DNA of 36,069 bases from a virus. Both the position numbers and the translations under genes were made by a program. The stretch spans positions 1 through 36,069 of the IMG/VR virus record IMGVR_UViG_3300015373_000019, one strand, 5' to 3'. This document shows, piece after piece, positions 6,230 to 12,009 of the stretch. A model generated the notes under the pieces. The model did not search any database, had not been told where the DNA came from, and saw only the letters and a program-made list of their open reading frames with translations. Position 1 is the first letter of the stretch. Each line of letters opens with the position of its first letter.

Positions 6230-7489
6230 ATGGCCGAGACTACCATCGTCGATACTCAGCAGGAGACCCTACCTCCTCCGGCAGACTTTGCCGCGCTGCT
6301 TGACCGGCTGGCCGACGTATTCCTCACGCAAGATATCACGGAGTGGATGGTACTCCCCGCGATTCACCTGTTGAGCGTGTTCCGCCCGCATCCGCAATAT
6401 TGGGGCCTGAGTAAGGCCACCTATCGCAAGCTCGGCGGCAACGCCTACGACCTGGAAAAAGCGGTGGATCATTACCGCGCCAAGCATGATCTTGATGCCA
6501 CGTTCGGCCTCGAAGCCCCCACGCTTGATCCCTTCATCTTTACGGATGCCACGAGTATCCTGGCACATGCCCCCATGCCGCGTCGCTGGCTTCTGCCGGG
6601 CATCATTGCGGATGGCCTGACCTTGCTTGGCGGCTCGCCCAAAGGTGGGAAGACGTATCTAGCCTATGCCCTGGCGCTCGCCGTGTCACACTATGGCCGC
6701 TGGTGCAATCATTGGGAAGTCGAGCAAGGCAAAGTCATCTACATCACCCTGGAAGATGACGAGAACGATACGCACTTGCGGCTGCTTGAGCTTGATCCGC
6801 ACTTGAAGCTCAAGAGCAATCGCCTGATCTTTGTGCATGGCCAGGAGACCATCCCGAACTTTGGGAGTGGGCTCAGAGAATGGCTCGAAGGCACGTTAGA
6901 ACTGCACAAGCCACGCCTGATGATTATTGACCCGATCTCCTATCTCTATGTGCTCAAAAAGACCGGCAGCCAATTTGAAGAAACGAAAGACATGCTCTTT
7001 CCCCTGCAGTGGCTCGGCAAAACCTACCAGTGCGCCATTGTCTGTCTGGATCACCGCCGCAAGCGTTCCCGCGATGATGTCTCGATGGTCGATACCCTCT
7101 ACGGCAGCGTGGCCAAGCAAGCCGTGCCAAGCGGCATCATTATGGTCAACCGTGATCAGAGCGACATCGAACTCGATATGACCATCCGTAATGGCCAGCA
7201 GCAGAAAGAGTATGTGTCGTTCACGTTCGACAATGGGTGCTGTTTCCTGGCGTACAAAGGTGGCGAACAGCAACCCATGAATCAGAGCGAGCTGCGTATG
7301 CGTGTACTCGACATCCTCCAGGCTTCTCCCATCCCCATGGCGGTGCCTGATGTGTTGCTTGCTCTGGATCTGCCAGACACACGCCAGGAGCGCAACATTG
7401 TCTTCCAGATCCTCTACCGCGCTATGAAAGCACGGGAGATCGAGAAGACCTCCAGGGGCAGGTATGTGGTGAGTACGAAGGAAGACTAG
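6230..7489 (+). CDS. repA: RepA-type hexameric replicative helicase (AAA_25/RecA-like ATPase)
   Basis: A 419-aa protein. The Walker A motif GGSPKGGKT is at residues ~134-142, an acidic YITLEDDEND segment near 171-180 supplies the probable catalytic Glu, and Walker B LMIID is near 230-234. LDHRRKRS follows further on, a likely sensor or arginine region. The order and spacing match RepA/AAA_25 helicases of plasmids and phages. The C-terminal ~70 residues look like a winged helix (LRMRVLDILQASP...IEKTSRGRYVV), suitable for DNA or partner binding. The N-terminal ~115 residues are less conserved. The gene is followed at once by the iteron region, so it is probably the replication helicase acting at that origin. 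No primase or helicase loader is recognisable nearby. The symbol is by family resemblance. Confidence 0.85.
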   Translation: MAETTIVDTQQETLPPPADFAALLDRLADVFLTQDITEWMVLPAIHLLSVFRPHPQYWGLSKATYRKLGGNAYDLEKAVDHYRAKHDLDATFGLEAPTLDPFIFTDATSILAHAPMPRRWLLPGIIADGLTLLGGSPKGGKTYLAYALALAVSHYGRWCNHWEVEQGKVIYITLEDDENDTHLRLLELDPHLKLKSNRLIFVHGQETIPNFGSGLREWLEGTLELHKPRLMIIDPISYLYVLKKTGSQFEETKDMLFPLQWLGKTYQCAIVCLDHRRKRSRDDVSMVDTLYGSVAKQAVPSGIIMVNRDQSDIELDMTIRNGQQQKEYVSFTFDNGCCFLAYKGGEQQPMNQSELRMRVLDILQASPIPMAVPDVLLALDLPDTRQERNIVFQILYRAMKAREIEKTSRGRYVVSTKED

Positions 7490-7494
7490 AGACA

Positions 7495-7673
7495 TGTACA
7501 ACGTAAAAAACATAAAGAACGTGTACAGCGTGTACAACGTGTACAGAGAAGTTATGATAATCATAAAATTAGTACGGTTAATTTGTACACGTTGTACATG
7601 TCGGGGTATTTGTACCCCATGTACATTTTATTATTTGATATGAAATGAGTTACAGCCATGTACACGTTGTACA
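7495..7673. repeat. iteron-like array of TGTACA-based inverted repeats
   Basis: The unit is a 15-base near-palindrome, TGTACAACGTGTACA. Copies are at 7522-7536 and 7531-7545 (overlapping, nine-base period), and reversed exact copies at 7584-7598 and 7659-7673 (TGTACACGTTGTACA). A degenerate copy is at 7611-7625 and a half unit at 7495-7504. The plus-type copies lie on the left and the reversed ones on the right. Repeated binding sites of this kind bind initiator or regulator proteins. Confidence 0.8.
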
Positions 7674-7695
7674 TGCTTTTTATGCACATGCAGCA

Positions 7696-7707
7696 CGCGC
7701 GCGCGCG
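7696..7707. repeat. (CG)6 alternating tract
   Basis: Six CG dinucleotides in a row at the border between the AT-rich iterons and the downstream leader. Alternating purine-pyrimidine DNA of this kind can adopt Z-form under negative supercoiling. A role here is speculative. Confidence 0.5.
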
Positions 7708-7757
7708 AGACATATAAGTCTTAGAGGAATACCGTTAAGGTAGGTAGAAACACGACA

Positions 7758-7795
7758 GCCCCTCAGCGTTCCCCACCACGGTTCCGCTGAGGGGC
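7758..7795 (+). promoter_or_regulatory. long hairpin in the 5' leader of the SWIM-protein gene
   Basis: A perfect 11-base inverted repeat (GCCCCTCAGCG / CGCTGAGGGGC) encloses a 16-base loop and ends 29 bases before the next ATG. It is not followed by a T-run, so a standard intrinsic terminator is unlikely. A regulatory or mRNA-stabilising hairpin fits better. Confidence 0.55.
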
Positions 7796-7824
7796 CTGAC
7801 TCTCTCAAGAAGGAAAGAGTAGCC

Positions 7825-9084
7825 ATGAGCTTAGCAACACCCATCAAGGAAGTACAGGATATCGTGGACAGTGCAGAAGAGCGCGAGTTCTGGACGGTGG
7901 TCAGGCTCCATGAGCGGCCGCCGTATTATTTCCCAGACGAGGGCGTGAACAATCGCCTGAACCTGGCAGCCCGCCTGGTGTACGAGGAGCATGTGCATCC
8001 GCAGAGTGATGGCTCCTTCCAGGTCGATGGATCCGGCGGCAGGCGGTATCGCGTCGAGAAGGACTGCTCATGTCCCGCCTCGCAGAAATCGAAGTCGAAA
8101 TGGTGCAAACATATGTGTGCCGTGGCCATCTACGTCGAATGGCAGCGGCGCCTCCATCCCCCTGCCCCGGTGGTCCTCGGCACGCTCCGCGCTGGAACAG
8201 CCCCCCTGCCGCCCAGCACGCCGGACGACGACGCCCTCGGCAACGGCCTCCCCCCGGACGACGAGACGCTGCCGCTGGCCTTACCACCCGTGACCGTGGA
8301 CGAACGCCTGGCACTTCCGCCCACACCGCCCCAGGAGGACCGTATGACCGAAGACCCAGTATCCTACATCCCCGAGCCCGACGAGGCCCCTGTGGCCGTG
8401 CTAGAGGCTCCAGTGCCCACCCGCGCGTTGACCCCCATCCCGCCCCAGGTCCTCGATCTGGAAGTCGCGCTCCAGACCTGGACGAGCGAGCGGGCCATTG
8501 TGCAACGCTTTTTGCGGCAGGAACTGAAGGCCAATATTGATTACTATACCTTGCGCATCGGCGGCAAAGACTCGAAGCCCTCGTTGTCGAAAGCCGGCGC
8601 GGAAAAGGTCATGGGCTGGCTCAAGCTGCAAGCATCCTTTGCCCCCGATACCGGCACCTGGGAGATGCTCGGCCGTCCCACCGATCTGGTGTGTTTCGTG
8701 TGCACCTTGCGCACCCGCAGCGGCGAGATTGTCGGCGAAGGGCGCGGCGCCCGCTCTATCAAGAAGGATGGCGGCGACGTCAACAAGGCCATTAAGATGG
8801 CGGAAAAGAGCGCCAATGTAAGTGCGGTCCTGCGCACGGGCTGCCTCAGCGACGTGTTTACCCAGGATCTTGGCGAGGATGACGAGGAACCCGCCAAGCC
8901 CACGGCCCCCGCCACGCCCTCCTCGCAGGACCTGCGCCAGCGCATCTGGCTCTACGTCACGCAGCACGATACGACCGTGAAGACCAGGGAGGATGCCGCC
9001 TCGTTTGTCCGAGCACGCACCGGTCTGGAGTTAGCGCCGGACAACTATGCGCAGATCATCGCCGCGCTGGAAGGGCACGCATGA
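7825..9084 (+). CDS. SWIM zinc finger fused to a putative phage recombination domain
   Basis: A 419-aa protein in three parts. Residues ~45-110 hold a SWIM-type zinc finger with the pattern CxC-x10-CxH (C81, C83, C94, H96). A long Pro/Asp-rich linker covers ~112-200. The region ~210-355 contains KPSLSKAGAEKVMGWL, GEGRGARSIKK, NKAIKMAEKSANVSAVLRTGCLSDVFTQD and an acidic stretch. This KPGAEK...NxAxKMAxKxAxVxAVL...SDxFTQD pattern is familiar from uncharacterised phage and plasmid proteins near replication genes, and the second half resembles ERF/Rad52-like annealing proteins. A short C-terminal helical domain ends the protein. GGAAAGAG provides the SD. ssDNA binding or annealing is an inference from the pattern and position. 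Confidence 0.7.
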   Translation: MSLATPIKEVQDIVDSAEEREFWTVVRLHERPPYYFPDEGVNNRLNLAARLVYEEHVHPQSDGSFQVDGSGGRRYRVEKDCSCPASQKSKSKWCKHMCAVAIYVEWQRRLHPPAPVVLGTLRAGTAPLPPSTPDDDALGNGLPPDDETLPLALPPVTVDERLALPPTPPQEDRMTEDPVSYIPEPDEAPVAVLEAPVPTRALTPIPPQVLDLEVALQTWTSERAIVQRFLRQELKANIDYYTLRIGGKDSKPSLSKAGAEKVMGWLKLQASFAPDTGTWEMLGRPTDLVCFVCTLRTRSGEIVGEGRGARSIKKDGGDVNKAIKMAEKSANVSAVLRTGCLSDVFTQDLGEDDEEPAKPTAPATPSSQDLRQRIWLYVTQHDTTVKTREDAASFVRARTGLELAPDNYAQIIAALEGHA

Positions 9085-9314
9085 GCGCCCCCCTCTCACC
9101 CATCGCCTTGTACACCCGGCTGACCGAGGCGTCAGCCGCGCTAGGACGCCAGATATTCCTCCTTGATACGCAGGACCAGGAGCTGGCGTCTCCCGTGGCA
9201 TCCGTCTGGGTGCACCTGGACGACCCCGTATCGAGTACGGGGCAGGCTCTGATCGAGCGCCTCCCAGCGGCGCTGGCGTGGGAGGCGCACCGCCAGATCG
9301 AGGAGGGCGCATGA
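9081..9314 (+). CDS. mini-gene 1: small helical protein, paralog of mini-gene 3
   Basis: A 77-aa protein starting in an ATGA overlap with the SWIM gene. It aligns along its whole length with the protein at 9507 (ALYTRLTEASAALGRQIFLLDTQD against ALYARMADASALLARQIQRLDTQD, then WVHLD and LIERLPAALA against LIEQLPAALA). It differs by an extra stretch, PVSSTGQA, encoded by an inserted palindromic element at 9224-9242. No membrane or catalytic features are seen and the function is unknown. Its C-terminal EEGA codons provide the SD for the next gene. Confidence 0.7.
   Translation: MSAPLSPIALYTRLTEASAALGRQIFLLDTQDQELASPVASVWVHLDDPVSSTGQALIERLPAALAWEAHRQIEEGA
9224..9242. mobile_element. small palindromic element inserted in frame in a mini-gene
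   Basis: CCCCGTA - TCGAG - TACGGGG is a perfect seven-base stem with a five-base loop, followed by CAGGCTC. It encodes most of the extra residues that distinguish mini-gene 1 from its paralog, and the reading frame is kept. A gain of eight codons relative to the paralog fits the insertion of a short REP- or RPE-like palindromic element. That it is mobile is inferred from the paralog comparison. Confidence 0.55.
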
Positions 9315-9514
9315 ACGACGTCGGCTACTGCCTCTTCACACGCCTCTGCACGGTCGGCAACGCCCTGGAGGTGCTCCGCGATACGTACACGCCGATGTCT
9401 GACGATTGGCTGATGGCGACAGAGGTGCTCGGCCTGCTGGACGAAAGTATTGATCTGCTGGTACGCTCAGACGGGCTGGACGGCGTGGACGAGGAGGAAG
9501 ACGATCATGACTGA
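9311..9514 (+). CDS. mini-gene 2: small acidic protein
   Basis: A 67-aa protein that starts in an ATGA overlap, with GAGGAGGG just before. It looks helical (NALEVLRDTYTPMSDDWLMATEVLGLLDESIDLLV) and ends in an acidic EEEDDHD tail. It overlaps the start of mini-gene 3. No family is recognised. Confidence 0.6.
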   Translation: MNDVGYCLFTRLCTVGNALEVLRDTYTPMSDDWLMATEVLGLLDESIDLLVRSDGLDGVDEEEDDHD

Positions 9515-9719
9515 ACCCCTGGCCCCCATGGCCCTCTACGCCCGGATGGCGGACGCCTCGGCCCTGCTGGCCCGGCAGATTCAGCGACTCGACACGCAGG
9601 ATCCCGCGCTGGCCGCGCCCCTCGAAGCGGCTTGGGTGCACCTCGACAACTTGATCGAACAACTCCCTGCCGCCCTCGCCCGGGACGCGCAGCGCCAGGA
9701 GCAGAAGGACACGCCATGA
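9507..9719 (+). CDS. mini-gene 3: small helical protein, paralog of mini-gene 1
   Basis: A 70-aa protein, the uninterrupted paralog of the protein at 9081. Both share ALYxRxxxASAxLxRQI..LDTQD.xLAxP and the LPAALA segment. The presence of two related copies separated by one unrelated gene shows tandem duplication within this region. It ends in QKDTP, whose codons carry the SD for the following gene. The function is unknown. Confidence 0.65.
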   Translation: MTEPLAPMALYARMADASALLARQIQRLDTQDPALAAPLEAAWVHLDNLIEQLPAALARDAQRQEQKDTP

Positions 9720-10075
9720 GTAAGCCGACCGCCGACGGCACGGGGTTTGCCGAACCAGGGCACGCCGATGACCACTGGCGGGCGCGGAAGCTCCTCCAGT
9801 GGCTGGAGTGCGTAACGGCATTAGAACAGCACAGCAATGACGCCTTAGCTGCCCTCCTCGTCGAGCATCTCTGGGCAGATGTCCCCCTTGGCACGCCGCT
9901 CAGTGATCTGGTCGCGGAAGTCACGCCACGGCTCACAGACCAAGCCGGGAAGATGCACCTGTTGCTCGCGTATCTGCTGGACCATGCCGCCCCTGCGGAT
10001 ATCGACTCCCTGCACGTGTGGCTGACTGAGCAGACGGCCCGCCTGCACCAGAAGGAGAACACACCCCATGCCTGA
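9716..10075 (+). CDS. mini-gene 4: helical protein, function unknown
   Basis: A 119-aa protein, the largest of the series, starting with ATGAGTAAG in an ATGA overlap. It is all-helical in appearance (RKLLQWLECVTALEQ, ALAALLVEHLW, MHLLLAYLLDHA) with no cysteine cluster or catalytic motif. It ends QKENTPHA, so the SD-bearing junction lies in its last codons and overlaps mini-gene 5 by eight bases. No homology is recognised. Confidence 0.65.
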   Translation: MSKPTADGTGFAEPGHADDHWRARKLLQWLECVTALEQHSNDALAALLVEHLWADVPLGTPLSDLVAEVTPRLTDQAGKMHLLLAYLLDHAAPADIDSLHVWLTEQTARLHQKENTPHA

Positions 10076-10301
10076 ACCCACCCCTGGCCAGCTCGCGTAT
10101 GCCGCGTACCGCCAACACTTCGTCGCGTATCGCAACCATACCGACGGCACGGTGATGCCGGAACCGTGGGCGTCTTTGCCGCTCCTCGTCCAGATGTGCT
10201 GGGAGGTGGCGGCTGACGCCGTGCTGGCCCAGTGCGTGCCACAGGAGACGCCGCCCCTTGTGCCCCCGCAGCCCCTGCATGCGGCAGAGGAGGAGGCATG
10301 A
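10068..10301 (+). CDS. mini-gene 5: 'PGQ-AY-AY' protein, paralog of mini-gene 9
   Basis: A 77-aa protein beginning with PTPGQLAYAAYRQHF, then a Trp-containing segment and a MCWEVAADAVLA helix. The same arrangement (TPGQVAYEAYQ, then RAWEAAAQAVLA) occurs in the 58-aa protein at 11087. This W-x-x-A-A-x-A-V ending resembles many small phage proteins of unknown function. It overlaps both neighbours and its Glu-rich end supplies the SD for mini-gene 6. Confidence 0.65.
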   Translation: MPEPTPGQLAYAAYRQHFVAYRNHTDGTVMPEPWASLPLLVQMCWEVAADAVLAQCVPQETPPLVPPQPLHAAEEEA

Positions 10302-10483
10302 CCCTGCACGACCTGATGGAGTTTCTCTGGGACGAGGCTGAGCGCGGCACCCTGAGCCGCCAGAAGATTGACCGTTGCGTACTGCTGGCCTATGAAATGG
10401 GCTACGACCTGGGGCGTGAGAATCCGCGCCAGATTGTCGTGCTGGACCTCGACCCGGACGTGCAGCAGAAGGAGACGCCATGA
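10298..10483 (+). CDS. mini-gene 6: small protein ending in DLDPDVQQKETP
   Basis: A 61-aa protein in an ATGA overlap, with AGGAGG before it. It looks helical (DLMEFLWDEAERGTLSRQKIDRCVLLAYEMG). The last 12 residues resemble the end of mini-gene 11 (DLDPDVPREDAP) and share a 19-base identical stretch there, which points to exchange of 3' ends between cassettes. The function is unknown. Confidence 0.6.
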   Translation: MTLHDLMEFLWDEAERGTLSRQKIDRCVLLAYEMGYDLGRENPRQIVVLDLDPDVQQKETP

Positions 10484-10674
10484 GCAAGGCGGAGGGCATA
10501 GCGGTCCTGGCGAGCCTGGCACACGAGATCATCCGCTGTGGGTGCTTCAGGCGTGGGCGCTACTGTCCGCACGGTCCCTGCGTGGAGGAGATCGCCAGAG
10601 CGCTCTGTCTCTCCTCCTTCACCCATGATGCACTGCGCGTGCTGTATGCCGCGCGCACCGAGGAGGAACAATGA
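10480..10674 (+). CDS. mini-gene 7: small cysteine-containing protein
   Basis: A 64-aa protein starting with ATGAGCAAG in an ATGA overlap. It carries four cysteines spaced IIRCGCFRRGRYCPHGPCVEEI, a possible small zinc site, followed by a helix (EEIARALCL). It ends TEEEQ, with GAGGAGG as the SD of the next gene. No family is recognised. Confidence 0.6.
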   Translation: MSKAEGIAVLASLAHEIIRCGCFRRGRYCPHGPCVEEIARALCLSSFTHDALRVLYAARTEEEQ

Positions 10675-10838
10675 CGCATGCCTTTGCCTGTCCCACCTGT
10701 GAGCGGAGGCTGCAGATACGGTATGGCGTGCGGCCAGCCGGGCAGGTGTGCGTCTGTGGGTGTGGTGCGCGTTGGTGGGCACAGACGGAAAAGCACTGGG
10801 TCATGATCGTGCCCCTGCCCCAGGAGGACACCCCATGA
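10671..10838 (+). CDS. mini-gene 8: zinc-ribbon mini-protein
   Basis: A 55-aa protein starting in an ATGA overlap. It has CPTC near the start and CVCGCG about twenty residues later, a compact zinc-ribbon arrangement, followed by a WVMIVPLP strand. It ends QEDTP with the standard SD-bearing junction. The overlaps on both ends, the SD and the cysteine pairs support it as real. The function is unknown. Confidence 0.6.
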   Translation: MTHAFACPTCERRLQIRYGVRPAGQVCVCGCGARWWAQTEKHWVMIVPLPQEDTP

Positions 10839-11074
10839 GTGCCTGGAACTGGACGCCCGACGAGACCGGCCTGGACGAGGACGTACGCCCCATGGGTCCC
10901 TGCGTGGACTGTGGCCGGCCGTGTCGCCCAGAAGACGCGCCGCGCTGCCTGGCCTGCACGCTGCTTGAGGAGGAGGAGACCGAGGAAACCGAGCGCTGGA
11001 ATTATCCGGAGCAGCATCATGAGGGCTCAAGAGATCATCGTGGCGATGCCAGCCGGGACGATGTGCACCGCTGA
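10835..11074 (+). CDS. mini-gene 9a: zinc-ribbon protein, paralog of mini-gene 11
   Basis: A 79-aa protein. Its first 20 residues (MSAWNWTPDETGLDEDVRPM) nearly repeat those of the gene at 11571, and the DNA is almost identical there, so the duplication is recent. CVDCGRPCRP and CLACTL form a zinc ribbon. The C-terminal part is acidic, then basic and low in complexity, unlike the paralog. It ends 12 bases before the next ATG, one of the few junctions in the train without an overlap. Confidence 0.65.
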   Translation: MSAWNWTPDETGLDEDVRPMGPCVDCGRPCRPEDAPRCLACTLLEEEETEETERWNYPEQHHEGSRDHRGDASRDDVHR

Positions 11075-11086
11075 GGAGAGGCAGCT

Positions 11087-11263
11087 ATGAGTAAGGAGAA
11101 CACCCCCGGCCAGGTGGCCTACGAGGCGTATCAGGCGAAGCTGCCTGAGCGGGCATACTTCCCGGCAGCCGCGTGGCTGGTGCTCCATCCCGCATACCAA
11201 CGCGCCTGGGAAGCCGCCGCGCAGGCCGTGCTGGCGATGCAGGAGAAGGAGGACGCGCCATGA
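11087..11263 (+). CDS. mini-gene 9: 'PGQ-AY-AY' protein, paralog of mini-gene 5
   Basis: A 58-aa protein with GAGGAGAGG upstream of ATGAGTAAG. NTPGQVAYEAYQ, an aromatic middle and a RAWEAAAQAVLAMQ helix mirror mini-gene 5 but with shorter connecting segments. It ends EKEDAP with the conserved SD junction and an ATGA overlap into the next gene. The function is unknown. Confidence 0.6.
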   Translation: MSKENTPGQVAYEAYQAKLPERAYFPAAAWLVLHPAYQRAWEAAAQAVLAMQEKEDAP

Positions 11264-11574
11264 GTAACATGAACGCCGTGTATCACGAACGCAACATGCT
11301 CGTCGCCTATCTGGCGACGTGCTATCCGTCACACCTCGCCCGCCATCCCGAGGACGATGCGTGGGATGACGATTGGCGCTGGCTGGTCTGTGTGCACACG
11401 CCTGCGGGCCAGATGATGTGGCATCTCCACGACAGCGAATACCCGCTCTTCACCTGGCTCACTCAGCAGCCCAACGATTGGGATGGCCATACGACTGCCG
11501 AGAAATATACGTGCCTCCTGGGACTGATCATGGCGCGGCGTGGAAGACGCGCACCGCAGGAGGAGAGGCCATGA
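11260..11574 (+). CDS. mini-gene 10: phage 'WDGHTT-EKY' protein
   Basis: A 104-aa protein. It is rich in Trp, His and Asp, with the stretch WDDDWRWLVCVHTPAGQMMWHLHDSEYPLF and then WDGHTTAEKYTCLLGL. The W-D-G-H-[ST]-T-x-E-K-Y motif recurs, to my recollection, in many phage-encoded proteins of unknown function, and its His/Asp residues could bind metal. It starts in an ATGA overlap and ends QEERP. No activity can be assigned. Confidence 0.65.
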   Translation: MSNMNAVYHERNMLVAYLATCYPSHLARHPEDDAWDDDWRWLVCVHTPAGQMMWHLHDSEYPLFTWLTQQPNDWDGHTTAEKYTCLLGLIMARRGRRAPQEERP

Positions 11575-11780
11575 GCGCCTGGCATTGGACGCCAGACGAG
11601 ACCGGCCTGGACGAGGACGACAGCCCCATGTGTCCCTGGTGCGGCGACCTGATCCCGCCAATGACCGGCCACCGCTGCGGGTGGGGCGATACGCTGTGTG
11701 CGGTCTGCTGGCAGCACGCCAACGAGGAGCCTCTGACGCGAGACCTCGACCCGGACGTGCCGCGGGAGGACGCGCCATGA
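11571..11780 (+). CDS. mini-gene 11: zinc-ribbon protein, paralog of mini-gene 9a
   Basis: A 69-aa protein. It has the MSAWHWTPDETGLDED N-terminus shared with the gene at 10835, then CPWCGDLIPP and CAVCW as a zinc ribbon, then a DLDPDVPREDAP tail shared with mini-gene 6. It therefore looks like a mosaic: front from one cassette type, back from another. Overlaps at both ends are of the ATGA type. Confidence 0.65.
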   Translation: MSAWHWTPDETGLDEDDSPMCPWCGDLIPPMTGHRCGWGDTLCAVCWQHANEEPLTRDLDPDVPREDAP

Positions 11781-11983
11781 CCTGGAGCCATATGACCATG
11801 GCGCAAGCGATGGCCCTGCACGAACTGCTCACGCAGCTTGGGACCGAGCACCATCGGCAGTCCTGGCGCCGCGCCCAGACGCATGACGATTATACGTGTG
11901 AGGTGGTGGACCCGACACCGGAAGAACGAGACGCCATGGCCCAGCTCATGAAACTGACGCTCCAGCAGGACGCGCCTCCCTAG
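11777..11983 (+). CDS. mini-gene 12: last gene of the early train
   Basis: A 68-aa protein in an ATGA overlap (MTWSHMTMAQAMALHELLTQLG, then VVDPTPEERDAMAQLMKLTL). Its end, QQDAPP followed by TAG, still resembles the common EDAP junction, but no gene follows on this strand. The junction sequence is left over, as if a further cassette was lost. It stops 26 bases before the stop of the convergent late gene. The function is unknown. Confidence 0.6.
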   Translation: MTWSHMTMAQAMALHELLTQLGTEHHRQSWRRAQTHDDYTCEVVDPTPEERDAMAQLMKLTLQQDAPP

Positions 11984-12009
11984 CGCCTCTCGGTGGCTGG
12001 TCACGTTGA

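Larger units (their letters stand above)
7490..7824. other. gene-free 335-bp region, candidate replication origin
   Basis: There is no credible gene here. The left two-thirds is AT-rich and holds the TGTACA iterons, plus a separate perfect 15-base palindrome (TTATGAT-A-ATCATAA, 7552-7566). The right third holds a CG-alternating tract and a long hairpin just upstream of the SWIM-protein gene. The position directly behind a RepA helicase gene, the iterons and the AT-richness together suggest an origin of replication. The hairpin may control the downstream operon. Confidence 0.55.

Noticed and set aside
6896-7564. 222-codon minus-strand frame opposite the helicase
   Set aside because: It lies antisense to a strongly recognised ATPase; its N-terminal YTLYTLYTF repeats come from the iterons.
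7494-7643. A 49-codon plus-strand frame starting MYNVKNIKNVYSVYN with repeated CTxC further on
   Set aside because: Its repeats are a direct consequence of translating the TGTACA iterons. No proper SD, and it covers the origin-like region.
7495-7673. TGTACA repeats as a CRISPR array
   Set aside because: Units are 15 bases, palindromic, irregularly spaced, overlapping and in both orientations; no cas genes.
11984-12009. A bidirectional terminator between the convergent early and late genes
   Set aside because: Only 26 bases, with no inverted repeat or T-run visible.
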